The notes under the pieces are model-generated. The model searched no databases. It was given only the letters and a program-made list of their open reading frames with translations, and had not been told where the DNA came from. Below are positions 36,699 through 46,375 of a stretch of DNA of 64,000 nucleotides, piece after piece. Location of the stretch: the NCBI RefSeq assembly GCF_016860525.1, contig NZ_BNEA01000015.1:4856001-4920000 (forward strand), read 5' to 3'. This DNA comes from Streptomyces rubradiris (lineage in GTDB: Bacteria; Actinomycetota; Actinomycetes; Streptomycetales; Streptomycetaceae). Both the position numbers and the translations under genes were made by a program. The first letter of the stretch is position 1. Every line of letters begins with the position of its first letter.

Positions 36699-37883
36699 TC
36701 ACGCGCAGGTGTGTTCGGCGGCGGTGTACCCGCGAAACGTCGGGGCGGGCGAGGGGCCGTCCGGGCCGCCCGCGCCTGTGACGTCCCGGGGAACTTCCTG
36801 TGAATTCTCGGGTGACACCGCCACCGGCTGATCGGTCCGCAGTTGCCCGAACAGTTTTTCGGCCTCCGGCTCCACGAGCTGGTCACGATTGGCGTCGTAG
36901 ACATACGACCGTCTCGGCACGGTCAGGAATCGGACCTGTTCCGTGGGGATGTCGCGCAGCCCGCGCGCCAGCCGGTACAGGCCGCGCAGACTCGCCAGCT
37001 CCGGGTCGGTGGTCAGCGCGGAGGTCGCCGCGTCCAGCAGCGGGTACAGCTTCACCGGATTGAGCAGGATGTCGTCGTCGCGCACCTTGTCGACCAGCGC
37101 GCCGAGGAACCGTTGCTGGCGCTTGATCCGCTCGGTGTCGCTGCCGTTGCCGAGCGACTTGCGGGCGCGCACGTACCCGAGCGCCTGCTCCCCGTTCAGC
37201 GTGACCCGCCCGGCGGGCAGCCGGAGCTTCGCCGCCTTGTCGTCCACCGGCTGCTCCAGGCACACCTCGACGCCGTCGACGGCGTCCACGATCTCCTTGA
37301 ACCCGGCGAAGTCCAGCACCATGTGGTGGTCGACGCGGATGCCGGTGAGCTTCTCCACGGTCCGGATCGTGCACGCCGAACCGCCCACCTCGTAGGCGTG
37401 GTTGAACATCGCGAACACCGGGTCGCTGCGGGTGCCGTCCTCCTGCCGGCAGGAGGGGATGTCCACCATCAGGTCGCGGGGCAGCGACACGGCGGTGGCG
37501 CTGGTCCGGTCGGCGGCCAGGTGCAGCAGGATCGTGGTGTCCGACCGCTGGCCGCGGACGCCCTTGCCGTACGCGCGGTTGGCCTCCCCGGCCCGGGTGT
37601 CGGACCCGATCAGCAGGATGTTCTGCGCGTCCCGGACCAGCGCGGTGGGCCGCTCCCGTTCGTAGCGCGCCAGTTCGGCGGCGGCGGCCTCGTCGGGGGT
37701 GATGTTGGCGCTGAGCCGGGCGTAGCCGGCCCAGCCGACGCCGGCGGCGGCGAGGAGGAGGGCGGCCGCCCCCAGCGCCGAGTTCCGCAGCCGGCGCCGC
37801 CGGCGCCGTATGAGCCCGTCCCCGGTGGCCGAGGCCCCCGGCCCGCGACCGCTACCGAGGGACCTGCCTGCGGTGTCGGTCAC
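36699..37883 (-). CDS. LCP phosphotransferase 5
   Basis: A 394-residue LCP protein without LytR_C. A basic RRRRRRLRN stretch is followed by the helix ALGAAALLLAAAGVGWAGY. The domain has QNILLIGSDTRAGE, TILLHLAADRTSATAVSLPRDLMVDIPSC, MFNHAYEVGGSACTIRTVE, LGYVRARKSLGNGSDTERIKRQ and a cysteine pair that may form a disulfide. In the key segment the usual RTRH reads RARK. GTG 37883 follows GAGGGGA; ATG 37901 has no ribosome site. It is the start-proximal member of the minus-strand LCP run. Confidence 0.87.
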   Translation of the reverse strand: MTDTAGRSLGSGRGPGASATGDGLIRRRRRRLRNSALGAAALLLAAAGVGWAGYARLSANITPDEAAAAELARYERERPTALVRDAQNILLIGSDTRAGEANRAYGKGVRGQRSDTTILLHLAADRTSATAVSLPRDLMVDIPSCRQEDGTRSDPVFAMFNHAYEVGGSACTIRTVEKLTGIRVDHHMVLDFAGFKEIVDAVDGVEVCLEQPVDDKAAKLRLPAGRVTLNGEQALGYVRARKSLGNGSDTERIKRQQRFLGALVDKVRDDDILLNPVKLYPLLDAATSALTTDPELASLRGLYRLARGLRDIPTEQVRFLTVPRRSYVYDANRDQLVEPEAEKLFGQLRTDQPVAVSPENSQEVPRDVTGAGGPDGPSPAPTFRGYTAAEHTCA

Positions 37884-38068
37884 GATGGGCCATCCCCTCA
37901 TGGCGTACGAGCGTCACGTGCTGCCCTTACGACGATGCGGGGGAGCGGGCCGGGCAGCGCCCTGTGCTGCTCCGACCGGGTGAGACGGAGGGCCGCCGGG
38001 GCGTGGGGGCGCCGGGGTGGACGGCGCGGGCTGGCGCGGCTCCGCCGCGGGACGGCCGCCGTACGGGG

Positions 38069-38824
38069 TCAGCGGCGTACCGCGGTCACCCGCTCGCTCG
38101 CGACGCGCTTGGCGAGGGACTCCTCGTCCAGCCGGTCCAGGTGCCGGCACAGCACCACGGACCCGCCGGCGGCCAGCGGCGAGAACAGTCCGGCGCTCAG
38201 CCCCTCCCAGGTGTCGTACGGCAGCCCGGACAGCAGCCGGGACCCGGGCCCGGTCAGCTCCAGCGAGGGCGCCTCGGCCGAGGCGTACTCGACCACCTCC
38301 GCGCCGCTGAACTCCCGTCCGGCGACGACGAGCGCCGGCTCTCGCGGGTCCACCGGCGCGAAGGGGACGAACCGGTCGCTCTGGCCCGGCACCTCCACGG
38401 CGTAGTCGAGGAATCCGGCCGGCGGCTGCGGGAACCGACCGCCCAGGGGCCGCAGCGCCAGCGCCACCCGCTCTCCGGGGCAGGCCCGCGCGGCCTCCAG
38501 CGCGTCGGGGCCGCTCACCACGAGGTCGGCCGCCGCCGGGTCCCCGGCGACGTCCGCGACCGCGCCCACCGAGGAGCAGGCCAGCAACCACACCGCCGTC
38601 TGCCAGTGCGCGGGCAGCAGCAGCGCGACGCGGTCACCGGGTTCGGCGCCCAGGTCGCCCTGGAGGAGGTTGGCGGTCTTGGCCACCCAATTGGCGAAGG
38701 TGGCCACGGACAGTTCGACGCGTTCGCCCGTGGCGTCGTCGTAGAAGGTCACCAGCGGGCGGCCGGGGTCCGCGGCGAGCGCGGAAGTCAGCAGGTCGGC
38801 GGGGGTGCGATCGGTGGCGTTCAC
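38069..38824 (-). CDS. TIGR03089-type short acyl-adenylate-like protein
   Basis: A 251-residue protein similar to the N-terminal part of AMP-forming acyl-CoA synthetases, as in the actinobacterial TIGR03089 family. It has PADLLTSALAADPGRPLVTFYDDATGERVELS, WVAKTANLLQ and GDRVALLLPAHWQTAVWLLAC. The family is much shorter than true synthetases (about 500-600 residues). It lacks the ATP-binding P-loop and the C-terminal lid, so it is probably not a normal ligase. GTG 38824 was chosen at the homologous N-terminus. It is divergent from the secreted amidase. Function unknown. Confidence 0.8.
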   Translation of the reverse strand: MNATDRTPADLLTSALAADPGRPLVTFYDDATGERVELSVATFANWVAKTANLLQGDLGAEPGDRVALLLPAHWQTAVWLLACSSVGAVADVAGDPAAADLVVSGPDALEAARACPGERVALALRPLGGRFPQPPAGFLDYAVEVPGQSDRFVPFAPVDPREPALVVAGREFSGAEVVEYASAEAPSLELTGPGSRLLSGLPYDTWEGLSAGLFSPLAAGGSVVLCRHLDRLDEESLAKRVASERVTAVRR

Positions 38825-38935
38825 CCGGGACAGGGTACGCGCGGGCGGGCCTGCGCACGGGGGGAACGGGCCACCGGTTCGGCGGAACCCCGTCCGACGA
38901 CCCGTCAGCTGACCTATGGACAGATTTGTACGGCT

Positions 38936-40330
38936 ATGCCCAAATTCGTGTACATGCGTGGATTCCTTGCTTCCTCTTCCGGCGCCCTTCCGTCCACCCT
39001 CCGATCCCTCGGTGCCGCCTGCGCGGCGGTCCTCGCCCTCACGCCGGCCCCGCCCGCGTTCGGGGCCGTGTCCGGGCCCGTGCCCGTGCCCAGGTCCGCG
39101 TCCGGGGGCGCGGTTCCGGGGAGCACCCGCTCGCTGCCGCTCGTCCCGCTGTCCCGTGAAGGCGATCCGGGCGCGGCCCCGGAACAGGGGCTGCGCCGCA
39201 CCGGCCTCGGCCGCTTCGCGCTGCTCGGCGTGGTGTGGGACGACCCCGGCACCGAGCTGCGCGGCCGGGTGCGGGTGCGTACCCGGTCCGCCGTGACGGG
39301 GGAGTGGACCGGCTGGCAGGACGTCGAGGCGCACGCCGACCACGGCGCCGACCCGGGCACCGCGGAACGCTCCGCCCGCCGGGTGCGCGGGGCGACCGCG
39401 CCGCTGTGGGTGGGCGCCTCGGACGGCGTGGACGTACGGGTGCGGGCGGAGAAGACGGGCGGGCGGAGCGCGTTGCCGTCGGGGCTGCGCCTGGAACTGG
39501 TCGACCCCGGTCAGGACGCGGGGGAGACCGCGGGAGGGGCACCGGCCGCGGGGGCGCCCGTCGACGAGCCGCCGCGCACCGCGCTGGACACGGAGGCCGC
39601 GATCGCCGCCTCGGGCGCCAACGCCGACATCGCCGCCTACGGCACCACCGAGATCCCGGAACTCGACCGCCCGGCCACCGAGCTGGAACTGACGAAGCTT
39701 CAGGGCCCGTCGCGGGGCAAGCAGTACATCGGTCCGCGCCCGAAGATCGTCACGCGCCGGGGCTGGGGCGCCGACGAGTCACTGCGTGAACGCGGGTTCG
39801 TCTACACGAAGAAGATCAAGGCGGCCTTCGTGCACCACACCGCCTCGGGCAACAACTACACCTGCGCCCAGGCCCCTTCCGTCATCCGCGGCATCTACCG
39901 CTACCACGTCAAGAGCATGGGCTGGCGGGACATCGGCTACAACTTCCTGGTCGACAAGTGCGGAAAGCTCTACGAGGGCCGGGCCGGGGGCGTGGCCAAG
40001 GCGGTGCTCGGCGCGCACACCCTCGGGTTCAACACCGACAGCATGGGCGTCGCCGTGATCGGCAGCCACGGCACGACCCAGCCGCCGGGCGCCGCCGTGA
40101 CGGCCGTCGCCCGGCTCGCCGCGTGGAAGCTCGGCCTCCACGGAGCCGACCCGAGGGCGAGGACGTACCTCACGTCGGGTGGCGGCAACCTCTACCCCAA
40201 GGGAAAGAAGGTGCGGCTGAACGTGATGTCCGGCCACCGGGACGGATACGCCACCGAGTGTCCCGGGAAGCGGCTCTACGCCAAGCTGGGCACGGTCCGC
40301 ACCAGCGCGGCGCGCTACCAGGGGCGCTGA
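38936..40330 (+). CDS. Secreted PGRP-type N-acetylmuramoyl-L-alanine amidase
   Basis: A 464-residue exported zinc amidase that would cut the bond between muramic acid and the stem peptide. The signal peptide contains LRSLGAACAAVLALTPAPPAFGA. A beta-rich N-terminal region (40-240) includes VRVRTRSAVTGEWTGWQ. The PGRP/Amidase_2 domain has AAFVHHTASGNNY (zinc His), MGWRDIGYNFLVDKCGKLYEGRAGG and MSGHRDGYATECPGKRLYAKL (zinc His and Cys). ATG 38936 has no ribosome site, so the start is uncertain; GTG 38948 and ATG 38954 are in frame and also keep the signal peptide. Confidence 0.9.
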   Translation: MPKFVYMRGFLASSSGALPSTLRSLGAACAAVLALTPAPPAFGAVSGPVPVPRSASGGAVPGSTRSLPLVPLSREGDPGAAPEQGLRRTGLGRFALLGVVWDDPGTELRGRVRVRTRSAVTGEWTGWQDVEAHADHGADPGTAERSARRVRGATAPLWVGASDGVDVRVRAEKTGGRSALPSGLRLELVDPGQDAGETAGGAPAAGAPVDEPPRTALDTEAAIAASGANADIAAYGTTEIPELDRPATELELTKLQGPSRGKQYIGPRPKIVTRRGWGADESLRERGFVYTKKIKAAFVHHTASGNNYTCAQAPSVIRGIYRYHVKSMGWRDIGYNFLVDKCGKLYEGRAGGVAKAVLGAHTLGFNTDSMGVAVIGSHGTTQPPGAAVTAVARLAAWKLGLHGADPRARTYLTSGGGNLYPKGKKVRLNVMSGHRDGYATECPGKRLYAKLGTVRTSAARYQGR

Positions 40331-40478
40331 GTCCGGGCGGACGGGGGAAAGCGCGCGCCGATCCGGCCGGACACCGCGCGGCCGGTCGAGGCGCCGTCCT
40401 CCGGTCTGCGTACACTGACCGGCCGAAACGAGTGAGACGAGTCAGTTCGGCCGGTCCGGCTGGAAGCGGAGACGACAG

Positions 40479-41561
40479 GTGACGGAAGCGATCCTTCTGG
40501 TCGGCGGCAAGGGCACCCGGCTGCGACCGCTCACGGTGCACACGCCCAAACCGATGGTCCGGGCCGCCGGGGTGCCGTTCCTCACCCACCAGCTCGCGCG
40601 GGCACGGGCCGCGGGCGTGGAGCACATCGTCCTCGCCACCAGCTATCTGGCCGAGGTCTTCGAGCCGTACTTCGGCGACGGCGCCGCGCTGGGCCTGCAC
40701 ATCGAGTACGTCACGGAGGACGAGCCCCTCGGCACGGGCGGCGCGATCCGCAACGTCGCCGGCCGGCTGCGCTCCGGTCCCGACGACCCGGTGCTGGTCT
40801 TCAACGGGGACATCCTGACGGGGCTGGACATCAGGGCCCTGGTGGACACCCACGAGACGACGGGCGCGGACGTCTCGCTGCACCTGACGAGGGTGGCGGA
40901 CCCGCGCGCCTACGGGTTCGTGCCCACGGACGGCACCGGGCGCGTCCTGGCGTTCCTGGAGAAACCGCAGACCCCCGAGGAGATCGTCACCGACCAGATC
41001 AACGCGGGGGCGTACGTCTTCCGCCGCTCGGTCATCGACACGATCCCGGCGGACCGGCCGGTCTCGGTCGAACGCGAGACCTTCCCCGGTCTCCTGGCGG
41101 CCGGCGCCCATCTCCAGGGCATGGTCGACTCCACGTACTGGCTGGACCTCGGCACCCCGGCCGCCTTCGTGCGCGGCTCGGCCGACCTGGTCCTCGGCCG
41201 CGCGCCCTCCCCGGCCGTGCCCGGCCGCTGCGGCGACCGTCTCGTGCTGCCCACGGCCAGGGTGGCGCCGGACGCCAAGGTGACCGGCGGCACGGTGGTG
41301 GGCGAGGGCGCGTTCGTGGCCGAGGGGGCGCGGATCTCCGGTTCCACCATCCTTCCCGGCGCCGTCATCGAGCCGGGCGCCGTCGTCACCGACTCCCTCA
41401 TCGGCACCCGCGCCCGCGTCGGCGAACGCTCCGTCCTCACCGGTACGGTCATCGGTGACGGCGCGGTCGTGGGCGCCGACAACGAACTCCGCGAGGGCGT
41501 ACGGGTGTGGTGCGACGCCCGCATCCCCGCGGGGGCGCTCCGCTTCTCCTCCGACCAGTGA
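40479..41561 (+). CDS. manC: Mannose-1-phosphate guanylyltransferase
   Basis: A 360-residue nucleotidyltransferase. The GT-A signature AILLVGGKGTRLRPLT is followed by PMVRAAGVPFLTHQL, GTGGAIRNV, VFNGDILTGLD (metal Asp) and NAGAYVFRRSV. A C-terminal left-handed beta-helix of hexapeptide repeats (VAEGARISGSTILPGAVIEPGAVV) ends the protein. The family includes RmlA-like thymidylyltransferases. The GDP-mannose assignment comes from similarity to actinobacterial ManC/ManB and from the manB and manA genes in the same region. GTG 40479 has GGAG 8 bases upstream. Confidence 0.88.
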   Translation: MTEAILLVGGKGTRLRPLTVHTPKPMVRAAGVPFLTHQLARARAAGVEHIVLATSYLAEVFEPYFGDGAALGLHIEYVTEDEPLGTGGAIRNVAGRLRSGPDDPVLVFNGDILTGLDIRALVDTHETTGADVSLHLTRVADPRAYGFVPTDGTGRVLAFLEKPQTPEEIVTDQINAGAYVFRRSVIDTIPADRPVSVERETFPGLLAAGAHLQGMVDSTYWLDLGTPAAFVRGSADLVLGRAPSPAVPGRCGDRLVLPTARVAPDAKVTGGTVVGEGAFVAEGARISGSTILPGAVIEPGAVVTDSLIGTRARVGERSVLTGTVIGDGAVVGADNELREGVRVWCDARIPAGALRFSSDQ

Positions 41562-41609
41562 TCCGGCCCGGGGTCGGTGTGGGGCACCGCCTGCCGCAGG
41601 CACCACCCA

Positions 41610-41626
41610 TGGGGGCTCCGCCCCCA
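41610..41626. repeat. Dispersed Streptomyces-type hairpin element
   Basis: TGGGGGC-TCC-GCCCCCA, followed by GGTTCCCCGCGCCCC at about 41699. Both resemble the extragenic palindromes scattered between Streptomyces genes. It also ends the manC transcript. The 230-base gap 41562-41791 shows no gene. Confidence 0.6.
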
Positions 41627-41791
41627 GACCCCCGACACGGGGAACGGGCGGGCGCTGCCGATCAACGCCGTCCGCGGGCCCGTCGCCGGCCGAGCGCGCG
41701 GTTCCCCGCGCCCCTTGGGTAACCGCCGGCGCCGCAGCCTTCAAGGCACCGATCCCCAGCCAAGCGACCCACCCCCGGCATCCCCCGCACC

Positions 41792-42805
41792 TCACAGCAC
41801 CCCGATGTCCACCCGAGGCATCTTCGGCTTGCGTCTGGCCGGTACGTGGCCGCTCAGCAGGATCAGCCGGGCCGCGCGGTGCCGCTGCCCGGCGTACGGC
41901 TGGAGCAGGCGCAGCATCTCCGTGTCGTCGGCGTCGCGGTCGCCCGCCAGGGCCCAGCCCACGATCCGGGGCAGATGCAGATCCCCGACGGTGACCTCGT
42001 CCGCCGCCCCATGACTGCGCTGCACGACTTCCGCCGACGTCCACGGCCCCACGCCCGGCACGATCTCCAGCCGCGCCCGGGCCTGGTCCGCAGGCATCCC
42101 CGCCGTCTGCTCCAGCCGCGCGGCGACCCGTACGGCCCGCAGGATCGTGGACGCCCGCTTGTCGTCCACGCCCGCCCGGTGCCACTCCCAGGAGGGAATC
42201 AGCGCCCAGGTCCGCGCCGAGGGCATCACGGACATCGGCCGTTCGCCCGTCCCCGCGGGCCCCGGCGCCGGCTCCCCGAACCGCCGTACCAGCAGCCGCC
42301 ACGCCCGGTACGCCTCGTCGGTCGTGACCTTCTGCTCCAGCACGGACGGGATCAACGACTCCAGCACCAGCCTGGTCCGGGTCAGCCGGAGCCCGGGCCG
42401 CCGGTGCCGGGCCAGCGCCACCACCCGGTGCCGGGGCACGAACGCCCCGGGATCGTCGGCGGCGCCGAGCAGCTCCGGCAACTGCTCCAGCAGCCACCCG
42501 GCCCCCGGCCCCCACGCCTCGCCGAGCACCTCACCGCCGTACGCGCGCACGCGCAACGTGCCCGGTCCGGCGGGCGTACGGCACGCCCGCCACACGGACC
42601 CGTCCGCGGTGGCCCGGAACGTCGGGTCGGCGGGCCCGCGGCGCAGCGGCCCGAGGGTCAGCCCGAGGTCCAGCGGGCCGTCCGGCACCCACCGGCGGAC
42701 CCGCGCGGGCGCCGCCTGCCGCGGCGTACCGGCCGCCCCGGGCACGCCGGCATGCCCGCCGCGCACGGTCGTACGCGTGGGCCGCTGGGGAAAGCGTCCT
42801 GCCAC
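41792..42805 (-). CDS. DNA-3-methyladenine glycosylase (AlkA-like)
   Basis: A 337-residue HhH-GPD base-excision glycosylase. The core has VLESLIPSVLEQKVTTDEAYRAW, the helix-hairpin-helix EIVPGVGPWTSAEVV and the catalytic Asp in TVGDLHLPRIVGW. A helical domain with HRHRAARLILLSG-type residues follows. It should remove alkylated purines from DNA. The first 45 residues are an Arg/Pro/Gly-rich extension. GTG 42805 is the chosen start. Its place beside the F420 genes resembles the conserved mycobacterial neighbourhood but no functional link is evident. Confidence 0.88.
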   Translation of the reverse strand: MAGRFPQRPTRTTVRGGHAGVPGAAGTPRQAAPARVRRWVPDGPLDLGLTLGPLRRGPADPTFRATADGSVWRACRTPAGPGTLRVRAYGGEVLGEAWGPGAGWLLEQLPELLGAADDPGAFVPRHRVVALARHRRPGLRLTRTRLVLESLIPSVLEQKVTTDEAYRAWRLLVRRFGEPAPGPAGTGERPMSVMPSARTWALIPSWEWHRAGVDDKRASTILRAVRVAARLEQTAGMPADQARARLEIVPGVGPWTSAEVVQRSHGAADEVTVGDLHLPRIVGWALAGDRDADDTEMLRLLQPYAGQRHRAARLILLSGHVPARRKPKMPRVDIGVL

Positions 42806-42873
42806 GGGGGAGTCCTAGAGAGGCCGGTCGGGGTGTTCCGGAGGTACCGGTTCCGCTTTACGAGGGTAGGCGC

Positions 42874-44214
42874 TCAGCGCACCTCCACGAACGCCCCCGC
42901 GTCCCGCTCCGGCCGGGGCCGGGGCTCCTCGGCGGGCCGGCCGACCGCGACCGCGCCCATCGGGTCCCAGTCCGCCGGCAGCCCGAGCACCTCGCGCACC
43001 ACGTCCCGGCAGAACATCGTGGACGACACCCACGCCGAGCCCAGCCGCTCCCCGGCCAGCGCGACCAGCAGGTTCTGTACGCCCGCGCCCATCGCGACCA
43101 CGAACATCTCCCGCTCCGCGCCGTCGCGCCGGGGATCGCCGTAGGTGTGCGCGCCGTCCATGACGAGGCAGGGCACGATCAGATACGGCGCTTGGCGCAG
43201 GACGTCACCGCGCCGGATCCGCTTCGCGACGGACTCCTCGCTCTTGCCGTCCCGGCGCAGGTCGGCGATCCAGGCGTCCCGCATCGCGTCGAGCAGCCGG
43301 GCCCGCGACTCCTCCGACTCCAGCAGCACGAACCGCCACGGCGTGGTGTGGTGCGGGGCGGGCGCGGTGACCGCCGCGGCCACCGCGCGCCGGACGGCGC
43401 CCGGGTCCACAGGGGCGTCGGTGAAGGACCGCACGGTGCGGCGCTGGGTGACGGCCTCCCGGATCGCCTCCGAGGTGCCGAGCCGGAACATGTCGTCCTG
43501 CGCCCGGCGCACCAGCGCCCGCGCGCCCTCCTCCGTGCCCTCGGGCGCATCGGGGTGCACGACGTGGGACAGCCCGCGCACGACGGCCACCGGGCGGCCC
43601 TCGGCCTTGCCCTTGACCAGGTCGCCGGCGGCGGCCAGCTCGTCCGCCGTGGCGACGATGGTGGCGCTCAGCGGGTTGCCGTACGCGTCCGTGCCCCCGC
43701 GCAGATCGTCCAGCACGCGCACCCCGGCGGCGCCGATCGCCACGTCCGTGAGCCCCGAACGCCAAGGCCGCCCGAACGTGTCGGTGACGATCACCCCGAC
43801 GTTGATGCCGAGGGTCTCGCGCAGACCGGCCCGGATCGTGCGCGCGGAGGCGTCCGGGTCCTCGGGCAGCAACAGCACCGTCCCGGCCGGGGTGTTGGAG
43901 GCGTCGACCCCGGCGGCGGCCATCACCAGGCCCTGCCGGTTCTCCACGATGCGCAGCGTGCCGCGCCGGGCCACCACCCGGACCGTCTCGGCGTCGATCG
44001 CCGCCTCCCGGTCGTCGGCCCGGGTCAGCCGGCCCTCCGCCTTGGAGACGATCTTGGAGGTCACGATCACCACATCGCCGTCGGCCAGGCCGGGCTCGGC
44101 CGAGGCGATCAGCTTGGCGATGTCGTCGCCCGGCCGCACCTCGGGGATGCCGGGCAGGGCCCAGACCCGGTATTCCGCCCGCTCGCCCGCCGCGGCGGAC
44201 GCCGTCGCGCTCAC
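42874..44214 (-). CDS. fbiB: F420 gamma-glutamyl ligase/dehydro-F420 reductase
   Basis: A 446-residue fusion enzyme. The N-terminal CofE domain (about 15-250) adds glutamates to coenzyme F420-0 with [64 protein letters not shown]. The C-terminal nitroreductase-like domain (about 255-446: [47 protein letters not shown]) uses FMN to reduce dehydro-F420-0. This two-domain form is the actinobacterial FbiB. GTG 44214 overlaps the cofD stop in GTGA, so the two are translated together. Confidence 0.95.
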   Translation of the reverse strand: MSATASAAAGERAEYRVWALPGIPEVRPGDDIAKLIASAEPGLADGDVVIVTSKIVSKAEGRLTRADDREAAIDAETVRVVARRGTLRIVENRQGLVMAAAGVDASNTPAGTVLLLPEDPDASARTIRAGLRETLGINVGVIVTDTFGRPWRSGLTDVAIGAAGVRVLDDLRGGTDAYGNPLSATIVATADELAAAGDLVKGKAEGRPVAVVRGLSHVVHPDAPEGTEEGARALVRRAQDDMFRLGTSEAIREAVTQRRTVRSFTDAPVDPGAVRRAVAAAVTAPAPHHTTPWRFVLLESEESRARLLDAMRDAWIADLRRDGKSEESVAKRIRRGDVLRQAPYLIVPCLVMDGAHTYGDPRRDGAEREMFVVAMGAGVQNLLVALAGERLGSAWVSSTMFCRDVVREVLGLPADWDPMGAVAVGRPAEEPRPRPERDAGAFVEVR

Positions 44215-45170
44215 GCTCCCCGCACCTCCTCGGCCAGCGCCAGCGCCTCCCGGGCCATCTGCGCGGTCGCCTCGACGTCGGTCATCATCAGCGGCACGGC
44301 CCGGCAGCGGATGCCGTCCGCCTCGACCCGCTCGACCGCGCCCGCGTCCACCGAGTCGACCAGCCAGCCGTCGAGCAGTCCGGAGCCGTAGTGCCCGGCG
44401 ACCGCGGCGGCCGTGGACTCCACGCCGACCGCGGCGAGCACCTTGTCGGCCATCCCGCGCACCGGCGCGTCCCCGACGATCGGGGAGAGGCCGACCACGG
44501 GCACGCCCGCGTCGGCGATGGCCTCGCGGATGCCGGGCACGGCGAGGATCGTGCCGATGGACACCACCGGGTTCGACGGCGGGAAGAGGATCACGTCCGC
44601 CTGGGCGATGGCCTCCAGCACGCCCGGGGCCGGCTTGGCCTGCTCGGCGCCGACCGGGACGATCGCCCGGGCCGGGACGGAGGCGCGCAGCTTGACCCAG
44701 TACTCCTGGAAGTGGACCGCCTTGCGCTCGCCGTCCAGCTCGACGGCCACGTGCGTCTCCACGCGGTCGTCGGTCATCGGGATCAGCCTCACGCCCGGCT
44801 GCCAGCGGTCGCACAGCGCCTCGGTGACCGCGCTGAGCGGATAGCCGGCACCGAGCATCTGGGTCCGCACGATGTGCGTGGCGAAGTCCCGGTCGCCGAG
44901 CCCGAACCACTCCGGCCCGACGCCGTAGGCCGCCAGCTCCTCCTTGACGTGAAAGCTCTCGTCTGTCCGCCCCCAGCCCTGTTCCTCGTTGATGCCGCCG
45001 CCCAGCGTGTACATCACCGTGTCGAGGTCCGGGCAGACCTTCAGCCCGAACAGATGGATGTCGTCGCCGGTGTTGCCGATGACCGTGATGTCCGCGTCCG
45101 GCGCGGCCCGCTTCAGACCGCGCAGGAAACGGGCACCGCCGATGCCGCCTGCCAGAACCACAATGCGCAT
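44211..45170 (-). CDS. fbiA: Phosphoenolpyruvyl transferase, F420 synthesis
   Basis: The 319-residue CofD/FbiA protein transfers the activated phosphoenolpyruvyl (or lactyl) group to Fo. The N-terminus [21 protein letters not shown] is the nucleotide-binding loop. [32 protein letters not shown] and [23 protein letters not shown] are family signatures. ATG 45170 has no ribosome site. It forms an operon with fbiB. The upstream cysteine dioxygenase gene lies 33 bases away on the same strand. Confidence 0.95.
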   Translation of the reverse strand: MRIVVLAGGIGGARFLRGLKRAAPDADITVIGNTGDDIHLFGLKVCPDLDTVMYTLGGGINEEQGWGRTDESFHVKEELAAYGVGPEWFGLGDRDFATHIVRTQMLGAGYPLSAVTEALCDRWQPGVRLIPMTDDRVETHVAVELDGERKAVHFQEYWVKLRASVPARAIVPVGAEQAKPAPGVLEAIAQADVILFPPSNPVVSIGTILAVPGIREAIADAGVPVVGLSPIVGDAPVRGMADKVLAAVGVESTAAAVAGHYGSGLLDGWLVDSVDAGAVERVEADGIRCRAVPLMMTDVEATAQMAREALALAEEVRGA

Positions 45171-45203
45171 GGGGACAGTGTGTCAGCCGGATACGACAGC
45201 GCG

Positions 45204-45698
45204 TCAGGCAGTTACCGAGGGCGCCTCGCAGTGCGGGGCGGCGTGCATGGGCATCTCGGTCAGCCCGGGGTGGTACACGTGCAGGCTGACCGCCGGTTCC
45301 AGCGTGTCGTTCACGACCTCGTGGACGTACCCCGGCGCGAACACCCGCTGCGCGCCCGCCGCCAGCGCGCGCGTGCCGCGCACGGTGTGCTCCGTGAGCG
45401 TGCCCTCCACGACGGTGAGCACACCGGAGGAGCGCCCGTGGTCGTGCCGCCCGCTGCCCTGCCCGGGCAGCCAGGACAGCAGCCACACCTCGTAGCCGGG
45501 GCCGGTGCGCAGCCGGTGGTACCAGCGGGTGGTGGCGTCGAAGCGGACCAGGTGCGCCCACTGGTCCCGGTCGGCGGCGATCGAGCGGGCGAACCCCACG
45601 AACTCGGCGACAGTGGCCGGGTGTTCGCGCGGCGGCTGGAGCAGGTGCGGGACTTCGAGGATGTCGCCGGCGATCTGGAGGTCGTTGTCGCTGTTCAT
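45204..45698 (-). CDS. Cysteine dioxygenase
   Basis: A 164-residue cupin that would oxidise cysteine to cysteine sulfinate with O2 and Fe(II). The iron ligands are the two His in [10 protein letters not shown] and the His in YVHEVVND. The TRWYHRL and GTLTEHTV segments fit bacterial thiol dioxygenases. ATG 45698 has GAGGA 13 bases upstream. It lies directly upstream of fbiA on the same strand and 677 bases from the divergent whiB. Other thiols (3-mercaptopropionate) are used by some relatives, so the substrate is probable only. Confidence 0.88.
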   Translation of the reverse strand: MNSDNDLQIAGDILEVPHLLQPPREHPATVAEFVGFARSIAADRDQWAHLVRFDATTRWYHRLRTGPGYEVWLLSWLPGQGSGRHDHGRSSGVLTVVEGTLTEHTVRGTRALAAGAQRVFAPGYVHEVVNDTLEPAVSLHVYHPGLTEMPMHAAPHCEAPSVTA

Positions 45699-46375
45699 GG
45701 GGGTGCGGTGGTCCTCGGCGGGAGAGTGGGGCCGGAGCTGGGTGACGCGTGCGGTCCGCCCGGGTCACGGGTGGACGGGATGCCCCGGACGAGGGGGATC
45801 GGGAAAGGCGGAACGCGGCCGAGCCGGGAGGGACTCGGGAACAGCCGGAGCGGGCTTGGCTCAACAGCTGGGACAGCAGCAACAGCTACAGCGCGCGCGG
45901 GCGGCACCGAGGGACCCGGCGGTGCGGGTCGAGGTGGGTGCCAAGTACGCGAGCATGCCCCCTAGGACAGCGGTTCACACGGACAGTGTCAACTCGCTGC
46001 CCGGTATGTGGGACATGTTTCACCTCATCCGGTTTATTTCGCAGGCGAAAGGTTTGCTCATCGGGGTCCCGGGACACATGGGGCACATCCGAGCGCGCGA
46101 GCCTCACGGAACGGGATCGAACACGGAGGCGTCCTTCTCCGTACAGAAGATCTGTACGGGGTTCGGCCGCCTTCGCGGGTCTTCCTGCGTGTCAAGGTTT
46201 ATGCCGATTTGAACACTTTCCGCACGGCCTTGGTTCCGCAGAGTGAATAACGGGCCCAATAGCAGATCCCGGCTTGACTCGCCCGGAGCAGCACACTTGT
46301 AATTTCACTCGTGTCGTTCAGCCGGAATCGGTGACGGCCACGCACGGGGACGCGAAAGACAGACGAGGGGCGCAC
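45699..46375. promoter_or_regulatory. Long upstream region of whiB
   Basis: 677 bases without a convincing gene; the reading frames here have random composition. Visible structure: TTTCG-CAGG-CGAAA (46037-46050) in an AT-richer patch, the 10-base palindrome GTCCCGGGAC (46066-46075), and a GACAC at 46073-46077, the short motif known for WhiA binding. The size suggests complex control of whiB, as expected for a developmental gene. Exact promoters cannot be fixed. Confidence 0.45.

Noticed and set aside
45749..46246. A 165-residue frame upstream of whiB
   Set aside because: No ribosome site, no motif, random-like codon use; the region is better read as regulatory.
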